Notes: generated by a model not told the origin, from the letters alone. A DNA stretch of 64,000 nucleotides from Arabidopsis thaliana (GCF_000001735.4 NC_003071.7:15475443-15539442), one strand, 5' to 3'. Numbered from the stretch's first letter, positions 35,588-48,109 are shown. Numbers and translations: made by a program.

Positions 35588-35905
35588 CTAAAACATATCA
35601 AGGTAAAACAAACAAATGGGTCATATAGAGTAATTCAAAGATAATGTATTTGCTAAAAAAAAGTTTCATAAACCAAAAGAATCGTCAATAGAGTAATCAT
35701 AGAATCTCTCTTACTCGCAGTGTAAGCAGTAGAATTGACCCATTCCAGGCAAATCCTCGTCAAGCTGTAACGGCTTAATCTCCGTCTCCGGTTTACGCAA
35801 CTCTGTGTAAACCAAGTCATCGCCTTTGACTTCGAATTTGTCACGGCGAGCTGTTTTGTGAGATAATCTCCTCTTCTTCACTTTTCTAGTCGGACATCTA
35901 CCCAT
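34560..35905 (-). CDS. Bud20/ZNF593-type C2H2 zinc-finger protein with internally duplicated finger unit
   Basis: Five exons (35905-35715, 35587-35525, 35277-35101, 34988-34926, 34662-34560) join to 597 nt and 198 residues. The start MGRCPTRKVKKRRLSHKTAR is the basic N-terminus typical of ZNF593/Bud20 ribosome-biogenesis factors. Finger 1 is CLHCDRYFSNVSVRDDHF followed by KTKKHKKR; finger 2 is CLLCHRNFSNASVMDYHF followed by KTKKHKKR. Both keep C-x2-C and the two His. Each finger is followed by PHSQLDADLAGGMGMPDNGP. Exons 2-3 and 4-5, with the intron between them, are near copies about 600 bp apart. The likely role, inferred from the family, is nuclear export or late maturation of pre-60S ribosomal particles. 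Relatives known to me have one finger. It corresponds to AT2G36930 by recall (198 residues). Confidence 0.9.
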
Positions 35906-36056
35906 TTTAGCTTCCTAAGTACTGAGATCGAATCATCAATTGAAAAATTAGTGACTAATTGATAAGAATCTAAACGAATTTGCAGATTAATTCAAAACTT
36001 ACGATTCAGAGAAGAAACTGTGTAGGAGGAGCTGAAGACGACGAATGCGGAAGAGG

Positions 36057-36174
36057 AAACCCTAGAAAAAATATCAGTTTCGGTTATAAAGTATTGATTA
36101 ACCTAAAAAGGGCGGTTTCAGTGATGGAGACTTTGACGCAAGGCCCATTTATTAAACAGGCTTAGATAGGCCCA
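36057..36174. promoter_or_regulatory. telo-box plus two site II elements upstream of the zinc-finger gene
   Basis: A telo-box aaaccctag lies at 36057-36065 and two ggccca site II words at 36142-36147 and 36169-36174, all 150-270 bp upstream of the minus-strand start codon at 35905. In Arabidopsis this combination marks promoters of ribosomal-protein and ribosome-biogenesis genes, which agrees independently with the Bud20/ZNF593 assignment. Confidence 0.6.
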
Positions 36175-39100
36175 TTAATAATTAATGATTTGGAAATCAG
36201 TAATACATACGGAACCAATTAAGATCTAGTCTGAAATTATTCTGAAATAGCATTGTAAGATAAGTCACAGAGTTCTAGCAATGTACTTGGACCGAATTAG
36301 TGACAGAAGCGTAGGTTTACTGATAAATCTCATAACCTTGTTTTTAGGGTTCCATTAATTTATTAGTATAACAAGAAACCAATAAATTCTTAGAAGTGGA
36401 GAGAGCAAGGGAATGAAAGGCCTCTTTGCGTTGCATACTCTTAATGCTCCCCACAATGATGGTTTTGTTGTCTTGGGGAGGGTTTGAAGCTTGTTTCTTC
36501 TCTCTATAATTTTTTTTGTCACCAATACGTCATGTCTCCACCACACTTACTATCCCGAGTTTGAAATGCTTTCCAATTAATGTTTTAATAGAACCGATCC
36601 TACTTATGTTATGTGGATTTACATCTAGAGCAAGGACAATGTGTCATTCTCATTCCTCCAGCTAGATAATACGTGGTTAGCAAGATTTGTTTGAAATGTG
36701 GGACGTTCCTTTTTTCTTTCCAGATACTTCTACACCATATTGGTTCGTCAATGGGGTCTAATTGTTCTAATAAACTAAGGTGCTCCTGCCGAGGAATACA
36801 ATAATTGTAACAATGATAGTGAAACAGACCGGTACCAAATCCAAACTTTTCATATTATTTATTAGTGTAATAATGTTGCATGGAGATCCATTTAGATGTT
36901 TAAAATTGAGTTCTTGATGAGTTGGTTCTACTTTGTCTCTGCCCCCACTAAACTTGATTTCAAAACGTTTCTATAGCCCATCTTTTTCATGTTGTCTTAA
37001 TTATCAGATAGATTTTACTCTTTAGACTCCTAAGACCAAGTTACTGTATATCATTTTGATTATCTTATTTTCTTTCACTTTCTAACTGTAGTTTACTTTT
37101 AGGTTCCATTCCGTAAACATTGCTATCGTTTTGTGATGAACACAAATTTCTTTTAATTTGTTCTTTCCTCATTATTTCCTAGCAAAATGAATGGAAATTA
37201 TATTTCATAAAATGAATCTTTAATAGTTTAATCCATGTTACAGCCATTTTCACCTTTACATGAGAGACAAATATGTACGGCGAACTTTCTAGCAACAAAA
37301 AACTGACATGCATGAAGATGGTTTTTTTTTTTTTTTTTTTTTGCCAGTCGCATGAAGATGGTTTATAACCATATTGAATGGTCATTTTTGTAAGCTACAA
37401 CGAGAGGCGAGCAATGAGACTTGCCAAAAAAATATGAGGAAAAATGGTGACTTGCATGTGTACTTAAAATGGCACCATATGGATGGATGAAACTACTTAA
37501 AGGGTTGAAACGAGACGATTTTCTGTTGCCATATTTTTCTTGATTTTGTGTGGCTGTGTATACCATAATCTCTAATTGCAACCTGAAATTAAAATGGTCT
37601 ATTTATGTTGCAATTAGTGATTATGTTTTATATTAACCTTGGTAAAGTTAGTTAAAATTATCCAAGTCAGCCTGACGTGTTACACTGTGGAACACGAAAA
37701 CAAATCTTTGTAGTTTGTATGTGTTGAAATCGTATTTAGCTACATATAATAAGTGACCATTTCTACCCTAAACTTCCAAATTACTGAACAAAACGTTTCA
37801 AAAGATCCAAACATCGATTTTCAAAATACAAACACAAACTTACGTACGTTGAAGTTTGTGGTCATTGTGATCGTTAACTTTACGAAAGATTTTAGATAAT
37901 AGACAAGAAAGTTCTCAATCAAACTCTATATTTCATGTGTATATAATAATATGTGTCCACCTCATGTATTACGTCACTCATAGGACCATATGACCAAAAA
38001 AAATCAACAAAACACAATGAAACATGATGTTGACAAAATGGACCGGTGAAAGGAGGAACGAAACGCAATTACGCAACCCTTGGGACATTTTTTTTTTTTA
38101 ACTTTTCTTATCCTTTTACTGTTTATGCAGTTGAAAGATTTTCAGATAAAATTCAATTTTCACACAGCGAACCCAATATGTTAGCATTCAAAGAAAAGTA
38201 AAAACTCAGTGAGTTAATATTGCAATTCCTCTTGTCTCTATCTCTATACCGCAGCCCATGTTTTTTGTAGATAGGCGGTTCTTGGCTGTTTCCATGAAGC
38301 TGAAACTAACAAAACCAAAGTAATCATTTAATTAAAATCACTAATTGTGCTCTTTAGGAGAGCAAAATTCTTTTGATTTATGCAAGAATTTAAAAAATAA
38401 TTATATAAGCTATTGGTGCTGAACGAATTATGTAAAGTAGTGTATGCCAGTAGGTGATAGTGATACGAATAGTGTATTACAACGAAACGTGAAATTACAT
38501 TCTTGATACTCGAAAACATATACAATTTTTTAAAAAATTGTTCAGATATATGATACACATTTTTGTTGATGTTAATTTAGTAATATATGTACATTACACA
38601 CACATGTCTCGAATTCTTCTATGTACTAGTATCAAATATATTAATCGGTCAAACTACTTGACAGATTAAAACCATGTGCGACTTCTCGTATAGCTTGTAT
38701 TTTAAAGTTTTGATCTGATCTTAATATGCGTTTATTGGATCATATAATATAACATGTGGTATTTTAATATCATAAATTTTGGTTTCTTTTCCTAAAAATA
38801 CAACAAAATATCTAAAACTTTTTGGGAAATCTGTTAGAAGATTTTTTTTTGAATCAATTGTAGTAAATCACTTCTTAAAATGAATTTTTTAAATAATATA
38901 AAACATAAAAGAGAAGAGAAGAGGAGGTTCCATCAACTTCACTTACAATGAGAAAAGACTATGCAATTTGCACAATCATGACTTTAACCAATACACATTT
39001 ATCAGAAGAAAAAGAATCTATCTTTATCTTTAATCTCTTTACAAATTCTTTTTTATTGATAAAATTTCAAAAATGATGTGATTCAAAAATACAAAAATGA

Positions 39101-39665
39101 TTTGATTAAAACATCACTTTTCTTCCTATATGAACTTGTAATAATAAACGAATTACCGGACTTCATAAAATGATTTGATTTCGTATTTAAGGCCATGAAA
39201 TCTTCTAACTAAAGTTTGTTTCTGATAAGGTATAGGATGTATATTCTTTGAATTGTGACAATTGGTCGAATGTATTTTTACCTTAAACTGATATAAGATT
39301 CTGCTAATCTAGACTCAAGTCATCAAGTAGTCAAAGCTGAGAAATGATGCTCTTTTTGTTTTCAAAAGCAATGTTACCTTTAAGAAATCATTAAACTTGA
39401 TCAACTATTTGCGTCACAAACAATTTTTGTTTTTAATATTATCCACGGATGATTAAAGTAATGTTGTTCAGAAACTTGGTGCCTTCGTGTCTCGTACCAT
39501 CACTTGTGTCAAACCGGCGTCAAACGCCCACTCTCGCTGACCTCAGCCCCCAACAAATACACACATACGGAAATGAACATGTAATATCAAACCATATAAT
39601 ATTCAGTAAAAAATCAGTATCGATAATATAGTAAAATAATAACCTTCACGCATTCCTTCTTCTTC
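36175..39665. other. intergenic between zinc-finger gene and HIPP05
   Basis: About 3.5 kb with no coding frame of character on either strand. It includes a 15-bp direct repeat around a poly(T) insert (37310-37364). The right end is the HIPP05 promoter. Confidence 0.5.
37310..37364. repeat. 15-bp direct repeat flanking a poly(T) insert
   Basis: gcatgaagatggttt at 37310-37324 recurs exactly at 37350-37364. Between them lie 18 further T residues and gccagtc. Read on the minus strand this is gactggc, then poly(A), then the repeated flank: a 5'-truncated retroposon tail with a target-site duplication. Confidence 0.75.
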
Positions 39666-39673
39666 TATAAATA
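39666..39673 (+). promoter_or_regulatory. HIPP05 TATA box
   Basis: tataaata, preceded by a tcttcttc pyrimidine stretch, lies 108 bp upstream of the HIPP05 ATG. This is the right distance for a transcription start near 39700 and a leader of about 75 nt. Confidence 0.6.
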
Positions 39674-39773
39674 CACACATTTGCCTCCACTTACTCTCGT
39701 TCAAACAATTCTTCGTCCTATTAAATACAAAAAATAAAAATCCTTAAAAATATATCCTTATCTTCAACCAAGA

Positions 39774-41312
39774 ATGGGAGAGGTCCAAGAAGGTCCCAAA
39801 GTTGAACAAGAGAAGAAGCCGGCTGCCACCGTAGTCCCAGTTGAGACTACTGACGGCAAGCCAAAGAGCGGCGGAGGAGATTCCGCGGCAGCAGCAGCAC
39901 CACCGGTCGCCGCGGTTGTCTCTGCCTTTGTTTACAAAGTGGATATGCACTGTGAAGGCTGCGCTAAGAAGATAAAGCGAATGGTTAAGCACTTTGATGG
40001 AGTGAAAGATGTGACGGCAGATACTGGTGGAAATAAGCTTTTGGTGGTCGGAAAGATTGATCCAGTGAAACTCCAGGAGAAGTTGGAGGAGAAAACCAAG
40101 AGAAAGGTGGTTCTCGCGAATCCACCGCCAAAGGTAGAGGGACCTGTTGCTGCCGCCGTTGGAGAGAAGAAAGCCGATGGTGGAGATAAGGAGGCGGCTC
40201 CTCCTGCTCCTGCTCCGGCAGCTCCAAAAGAGGTATAGATCTAATTGAATAATAACAAGAGACAACTATACTTTTGCTACTGTACGCCAAGTTCTTGACG
40301 GTTTACGTTAGCAACTTAAAAAGAATAATAGTAGTGTGGATCACACTAGTTAATTAGGCAGATAAGCTAAAGTCTAAACGAAAAAAGATTAGGCAGCTAA
40401 AACGTAAATCCAGATTTTATTGTCTAACAAAGTATGGTTTATGAATTTATTGATTTGACTTTTAAATTGTTTGTTGTTCAGAGCGTGGTGCCTTTAAAGA
40501 TCAGACTACATTGCGAAGGATGTATTCAGAAAATCAAGAAAATAATATTGAAAATCAAAGGTAAGAAGGGATTAATAACCAACGAAAATTTATTAATTTT
40601 TGTTTTTAATAACCAAGTAAGTTACTAAATTTAGAATACAAAATAATTTAACTATGCTAATTAAAATTTTATTAATTGAAATTAAACAGGAGTCGAAACA
40701 GTGGCTATTGACGGAGCTAAAGACGTGGTGACGGTTAAAGGAACGATAGACGTTAAAGAACTTGTGCCTCTACTCACTAAGAAGCTCAAAAGAACCGTCG
40801 AGCCTCTTGTTCCCGCCAAAAAAGATGACGGAGCCGCCGAGAATAAGAAGACGGAAGCTGCCGCTCCTGACGCAAAGAAAGAGGCTCCGTCCGCCGGAGT
40901 TAACGAAGCAAAGAAGGAAGGAAGTGACGGTGGAGAGAAGAAAAAAGAGGTTGGAGACGGCGGAGAGAAGAAGAAAGAAGGTGGTGACGGCGGAGAGAAA
41001 AAGAAAGAAGCCGGAGACGGAGGAGAGAAGAAGAAAGATGGCGGAGGTGTGCCGGCCCCGGTGGCGATGGTGAATAAGATGGATTATTATGGGTACTCAG
41101 CTTATCCAACGGCTCCTATGCATTGGCAAGAAGGACACGTGTACGGTCAGAGTTATTCGATGACAGGTCAGAATTATCCAGTGGGAGGTCAGAGTTATCC
41201 AGGTTCAGGATACAACTACGCAAGTGAGAGTTACGTGCCGTACGCGCAGCCAAACGTGAACGCTCCTGGAATGTTCAGCGACGAGAATCCCAATGGTTGC
41301 TCTGTTATGTAA
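39774..41312 (+). CDS. HIPP05: heavy-metal-associated isoprenylated plant protein HIPP05
   Basis: Three exons (39774-40232, 40482-40560, 40690-41312) join to 1161 nt and 386 residues. Two HMA metal-binding domains are visible. The first (about residues 50-115) has the loop [20 protein letters not shown]. The second (about 156-225) has [19 protein letters not shown], and both keep the CxxC metal ligands. A Lys/Glu/Gly-rich repeat linker follows, then a Tyr/Gly-rich tail with GQ-S/N-Y repeats. The C-terminus CSVM is a CaaX box for farnesylation, so the protein is probably membrane- or nucleus-associated after lipidation. The role known for the family is metal chaperoning or buffering and stress response; substrate metal is not shown by the sequence. 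The second HMA domain is split across all three exons. Neighbours are unrelated. Confidence 0.93.
40920..41043 (+). repeat. 30-bp coding minisatellite in HIPP05 (four units)
   Basis: Four consecutive 30-bp units from 40920 encode the ten-residue repeat [10 protein letters not shown] (variants [40 protein letters not shown]). The unit is in frame, so copy-number change alters the linker length between the second HMA domain and the Tyr-rich tail without breaking the gene. Confidence 0.9.
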
Positions 41313-44300
41313 TAATGGGGTTAAACTGTAAATATAAGAAACTATAAGGGTTTAAAACATAATTGTGGGAACACAAAACTTATGTTAAAATTTTGAAAGT
41401 CTACTTTGAGCCAGCGAATTCTGACGTGTAACATTGTTCCTTAAATAGTTAGTTTTTTTCAATTATTGAATAATTAATTGTTTTACTTTAATTGTAGTGT
41501 TAGCAAACAAGTAACGATAAGAATAATGTAATATTATGAAAAGGAATATAACTATCTTGCAAAACGGATTATTAATTTTTTTATTTAGAAAACTCCATTG
41601 TAAAATCATTCAAATGATTAACTTGTACGAAATATTTGAAAAGATTATCAACAATAAATGATTTTTTTGGTGGAAAAGCTAATTAAAGCCATTTTCTCGA
41701 TCAACTAATGATATTATTATCTCCATGGTAATTATTCTTACCCTTTAAATATAAGTAAAGTTTTATCTTTATGGCATTCAATGAATCATTAGTCCTAATT
41801 ATATCTAAATTAAAATACATACAAAACATGGGCGTAAACTTTGACGTACGTAAACAAAAAATCAGTTGATAATCCAGAAACAGGTAGATTTGATGTACGT
41901 AAACTCAAATGAAAAACTAAAAATGAGCGAAATAACATCTAATTCTTTCGGTAACAAAAAACAACTAATTTTATTTTTCTTAAGACATCTATTTATCTAA
42001 ATTAAAGAGTTGAAAATATAGCGTAGTACGTCACATTGTAGTTTGAGAAGAGACTATATTTTCTTTAACAAAGAAAAAAATTTGTAAGATAATTGCAGTG
42101 TTGTAACTCGAATATTATATTTTGACTTAGAAATCCATTAATAGAAATCGTGAAAGCACTTTGTCTGATCGCATAGGCATCCATTGTCTACCAAAACTAA
42201 TGAGACGACCGAATTATTCTGTTCAAGAAAAGCTAAGAAAGCCATTTTGAAGATAAGCCAACTTTTAATTCTCAATGCCAACATGCATAATTCGGTCTTG
42301 ATCCATATATAGTTGTGGTTCCTTCAAATGTATTTTTCTTCTGATTTGTGCAATACCTTTTGTCTGACATGCACTTGAATTAGTTTAAGTCGATTATGAG
42401 CAACTTCACTGAAGATCGTATATCACTTCTTTTTTTGGAAAAGGTTTATCATATTATAACTTTTGCTCAAGTATTAAAACAGTTGTTTGATTTGGTAACT
42501 TTAATTTTGGTTTTATGACTTAAGGAATTGTACGTTCTCTGCCGTGGATTTTTCGGAGCATACTTTGTATGATTGTCATCAATATCACCACCTTCTAGTG
42601 TCCATAGATAATAACCATTGATCGTAGTGTTTGCATCTCTTTCTGCAGGATCTTAAACATGTTGTTGAACCAGATTTTCAGAAAAAGAAGACAATATTCA
42701 AAAACCATAGAAATCGTTTTTAAAGAACGAATTTTTGTCTAAAGTTAAACATAGAAACGGATTTACTTATATGTACACATATTAATTATTTTTAAATAGA
42801 GACTACGTAACCATCTTCGTGTATTATATATATGCGGAAATGAAATTGTTAGTTGCACAGTTACGCAAGTGTTTTTAACATATAGCATTTGTTTGCATTC
42901 TATGTACGTGTAGTGGGCATTATTTCATATACATATAGACATTTTATAATATAACTACAAGATTTAGCATGATTAATGGTGACTTAATCTTGATAGGAGA
43001 AAAATAGTGACTTAATCTTTACGTATATTTCTTCTAGACTGCCGCACAAAGACAAAACGATTACAATAAATCAGGTTGATAATAATTCCATCACTTTCTA
43101 TTTCGTCACTCTAATCTCTTCTTCTTTTTTGTATTTTTCTATATGTACTTAACTTTTGAATTTTTGTTTGAGTATTTTATGTATACGACATTATTCTCTC
43201 TTAAAATCATGCAATAAATCAATCATTTGATGATGTGGATAAATCAAACACGCATACCCCTATTTTGAGGTTTATTATTGAAGTATAAATATTCTTCTAT
43301 TCCCCATAATCCACTTATTACAAACTTTTGTCTTTAGAATCATGTCGAGTTATAAAATATATGTACATAATATATAATGTATTCATAAAGAATAATCAAA
43401 ATACGTTGTGGATAGCGTAGAACTCATCTACAGAGGCAAATAAATTGCATGTGTACATGTACGTGTTGCCAATTTCTTCTTCTTCTTTTTTGTTTGTTTT
43501 TGTTTTTGTTAAAGACGTGTTGCCAAAGTGATTTCCCCTCAAACTTTTTTCCCATATGATCCAAATATGTTGTCTCACGTAACGATGTAAGCTAGTGCCT
43601 AGTGGAAATATAATAAGAAAGTGACAACACAAATAAAGTAAAGAAGTTTTATCATTTGGGGCTATATATCGAATAAACCAACGTCTTCTATCTTTTATCG
43701 TTTGTTACGAAGAGGATATATAAGCTTTAAAATCCTATTTGACCCCATATATAATAATAGTATCGTGTCAAAAAATTAGTTGAGATTTCAACGGCTAGTA
43801 ACATTTTAGCTTGATTGAGAGATTTGTAAGTTTGATAATACCTATTTATCTTGCTACCACGTAAAAATAATCACTTTCTATACGTAAACTAAATCCTATC
43901 ATAGTTTGATACCTAGTTTTATCTGACTTTATAAATATATCATGAACATTTTTTTATTCTGAACATATATCACTCATCAATTTTAATTTCACGAATATGT
44001 CGCAGATTCTAAAAATATCAATGACATTTTAATTTTGTCTTTGAGAAAAAGTAAACATATTGATGATATCTAAATAGTACAAATAATATCGTCAATATGT
44101 GTGGGGAAAAAAAAATCAAAGTTTTTCTTAGTTAAGTCTTTCAAACGATAGTCAAGTCACCAATCCTCGATGTATTCTCGTCACCTTGGATTACAAAACC
44201 TTTCTCTTGGTAATTTAGATTATAAAACTTGATTTTAGCCTCAAATTTCAAAAAGGTCTTCTTTACCTAGAAACGTATTTGGCATTTTCTGAATCTAATT

Positions 44301-47300
44301 AATATAAGATAACCGGTACTATATACATATATCAAATCATCTATATTTGATCAAAATGGGAATCCACCTAAGATGTTATGTCATTGCTCACTATGACTAT
44401 ATATTGACAAAAATTAAAAAATTAATAGCGATAACTAATATCAATTAGGTGATAGGTTGCAAAATCCAATCAATGCCCACCTCATGTCTCCTTCATGGAA
44501 ATGGATCTGGCAGCAGAAAATACAAGAAACTTAGCAATTTTATAAATGCAAAAAATGGTGGATATCCATTTTGTGGTTGCAAATTAGTGGACCTCTTTCT
44601 ATCTCTTTAATTGTTATATTTCCACGTGGATACTGTTATACTCACCACAAATTATCGATAGTTTTTAAAAATGGAAGATATATGTGAAAAGTGTAAAACA
44701 TCATGAACAAGTGGAATAAATGAGTGTGATTAGTATAACATAATTAAAGCAAACGCAAAAGAATTATATTGGTTCAAAGATATGGATTGAACAAATAAAT
44801 TTATTTTTATATTTTCTATGAAGTAACAGTCTCAAATAGTTACTATTCAGAGGCTATATTTTTGTATTTTAGTCAAACAAATTAATTATTTTTCACAAAA
44901 AAAGATTGCTGTTGACAAAAGGTAACAATGAATTATTTTTGTCGGTTATGCAAATGTCATCAAAAGATAAATACTTATAAGTCTGTATTTTGCTATTTAT
45001 TAGTGTTCACCAAAAGCTACAATAATACTAGACATAAGACATTATTGTACGGTACCACTCATGATATGTATAAAGCATGAGATCATTGATGTTGTATGGT
45101 GTTGGTGTTGGCGCCAAAATTGGGTTTATGTCGCGAATCTGAAAAGGGTTTGGATTTGGAATCTGCTGGTTTGACTTATATATACGTGAGAGATGATGCA
45201 TCTTCATCAATCAATCATAATGGTTGGAGACAGTCCGATCCTGACCTTTTTCATTTTTTCCATACCATGTACAGTATATTATACAAGTTTGACTTAGGTG
45301 ATGACAAAATAATTATATTATCATTTATTATTAACTGATAAACTTCATATTTTGAACGTAGTAACGATTGATCTTGACATCTTGAAAGTCTAAAACAGTT
45401 GTAAGAAAAACATAGCTTCAGTTTTCAAAACCTAGAGCTAGAGTCAATTACCCCAAGGTTAGAAGATCATACACAGAATTTTTTTGAAATGTTATCCGAA
45501 CTCAATATGATTATATCAAGTGTAAAAACTTTATCATCGAGGAAACATATTAAAAAGCATGTCCTTGACTATAGAAATGATTAGGTTGGTCCACATTTAG
45601 AAGATGTTTGACCTGGCTTCAGCCATTCCATTTTCAACTACTTGCATATTCTTGCAAATATACAAAGCGTTGGTGTCCGGGTCAGATACGAGCTAATATG
45701 AAGATGATCAAGTGCTTGGTTACACAAAACCACCATGTCAAAGATTTTATGCGAAAACCTAAAACACGAGCATGCATGTAGCTCGATTGTTCAACCAGAG
45801 AAATCAAACTCGGAGCTATACCGAAATTATGTTCTGATTGGACTAATCGACTTATAGACGCATGTTTTCATATCTAAGTTTTTGATGGCCTTTTTAGTCC
45901 ATATAAGTTTTTTTAAAATGCAGCATACTAATATTTGAATTCAGACTCTATTTTGATCTAGACCTACTAGGAAAACTCAAACAAATTGAGTTTAGTGATA
46001 TATTGAGAGGTAAAATACTAAAATGGTCTAACTAATACAACTTACATGTTTAGTAGAACTTAAATTATGCTTTATTTACAAGACTAAAAGAGTAGTTAAA
46101 CTTGAAATCTTAAACTGTCGCCGTAGAAATAACAATTGGGTCAAGAAAAGTTTTCTAATCCTTATCAAAATAGAAAAGTTTTCTAATATAATAGAAAAAA
46201 CACCCGTAAGTGGGAAAACATCTTCTACAAACTTAATAAGAAAAGGATATACATATCTCCAATCCACATGCGAATAGTTTTGGGTCAAATCTCTACGCTT
46301 CGCGTAACAAATTGAATTTGTCAAACAATTTGAGCATGACATGATGAAAAAAGGCCAGAGTCATGTTAATTCGTCGTATCGTAACTCCGACTTCTGACTT
46401 TCTCCATTCTTTTTAACGAAACGATAAGTCAACTTTTAACCGAAAAGGACTACAAGTCAATTTATTCATTAATGCTCTACGTGCATAGGTTATACTTATT
46501 GGTTACCCTATAGAAGTTGAACCGTGAGATCAAAAATCATGTTAGATAAACCGGCTCCGTTCTTTGTGACGTTGACATATATTTTTCTTAGGCCAGAGAC
46601 TATAGCTAGATAAATAACTCCATTCTTGGCTGCTCGTAGGATACGAACCCAAAACTTGGTCATATTTTATCTCAAAAATAAGATCCCAAAAAATATCGAC
46701 TATTAGAGCTATCGATACCATACGTGTTTCAAAGATGTAAATTTGAACCCCTCTACCTTGAAAGCGTGTATAAGGCTTATTTTCTGAAAAAAAGTGTTAG
46801 CTCATCTAACATATACAAAGATTAAAGATTGGATCGTTGACAGAAGAAAAGATTTACAAAAATTTGGATCTTGTGAATTAGTTACTATTGGGCTAAATAA
46901 AAGCCCATGTATGTATTTATTGGACCAGACCTAATTTTTGTACCAGGGCCTGAGGACTATATCCAACACAAACCACAATTTCAAATATTATTTTGGCGTT
47001 TTAACTTCTAAACGCTTTATCTTTATCATGCGACTTGCCAGATGCCAACCCAAGCCACGTGCATTACGATTCAACTAATTTTTTGTTGTCTTTTTTTCCC
47101 CTTTTTAACGAGGCAAAATAGTAGAAATATTTTTCTATTTTCATGAAATTGTAGAAGAAAATAGTAAAATTTCCGAATTTTCCTAATCTATAGTTTCACT
47201 TTAGATAAAATAATACTTAGCGTGACGAAGGCAACTGGCTTATTCAACTTTATGTGTTTAATAAAAGATAAAATAAATAATAATTTCGTATATATTTCTC

Positions 47301-47499
47301 TCCTTTGTTCATAAAATAATTAAAATATTTTTGATTGATTCTTTCGAAAAGTAAAAAAACTCATTTAATTACAAGAATATAATATATGTTAACCCACCAT
47401 GACAAACATATATTTTGACATCTTAGATAACAAGTAACTAAATTAATTACATTCCTTTTTATTTTATTTTCTTTTTAATTTTATGTGAATGTAAAAAAC
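41313..47499. other. 6-kb intergenic interval, HIPP05 to TKI1
   Basis: After the HIPP05 3'UTR the sequence is AT-rich with no supportable coding frame; the frames at 43396-43632, 45096-45338 and 46076-46342 lack motifs, splice partners or biased codon use. It contains a 12-bp direct repeat around an A-rich insert (43461-43526) and a pair of tRNA box-B-like words near 46.63 and 46.75 kb (see findings). The right end is the TKI1 promoter. Confidence 0.5.
43461..43526. repeat. 12-bp direct repeat flanking a 42-nt A-rich (minus strand) insert
   Basis: acgtgttgccaa lies at 43461-43472 and at 43515-43526. The 42-nt insert is pyrimidine/T-rich on the plus strand; on the minus strand it is an A-rich tract interrupted by C and G. 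The layout is the same as the 37.3-kb case. Confidence 0.65.
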
Positions 47500-47656
47500 A
47501 AGAAAAAAAATAAAATTTATTTTTCTCTCTCGCTTGGTTCAACCGTGGTTGTTCATCGGAAAAATATCTTCGGCTTCAATTTCGTTCGATTTACCCTAAA
47601 TTCTCGACTAGTGTTCGTCAATCCCACTTCCAATTCCACATTTCAAACCTTTTCAG

Positions 47657-48087
47657 GTAATATTTCTCATATTTTTCGTGTTTTTTTTCGGGGTCAAACT
47701 TATTTTTTTAAAAATTTCAATTCAAATTTCGAGTTTGTATTTAGTAACCCTAGTTCTTAATTTTTCAATTTTTCGTCTTCCCTTATGAGATTTAGCTTAA
47801 TTAGGGTATTGAATTAAGTAGAATTGGGTTTTTGTTTTTGTTGTGATCTGGTGAAATTAATTTTAGGGTTTTATTGAAGGTGAAATTTGTTTGTTCTTCG
47901 TTATATCTTCGAAATTAGGGTTTTTCAAATTTGTGTCGTGGATGTAAAAATTATGAATTGCCTGTAAAATTTTTCTGTCGGTTGCTAAATTTCTTGTGAT
48001 TTTAGTTGATGATCGCTATGTAGAGTTTCGCCTTTTTTTTGGGATTTTGAATGTTCATGGTTTAGGATTCATTGCTCTGATTTGTAG
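47657..48087 (+). other. TKI1 5'UTR intron
   Basis: A cag/gtaat donor follows 47656 and a tttgtag acceptor ends at 48087, 22 nt before the first in-frame ATG of TKI1. The upstream exon (from roughly 47.5 kb) is a pyrimidine-rich leader. Inferred from splice signals only. Confidence 0.55.
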
Positions 48088-48109
48088 GAAGTTGAAATCA
48101 AAAGCATGA

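Noticed and set aside
45028..45338. Overlapping 60- and 80-residue frames on both strands
   Set aside because: No motif, no conserved-looking composition and mutually antisense; not a supportable gene.
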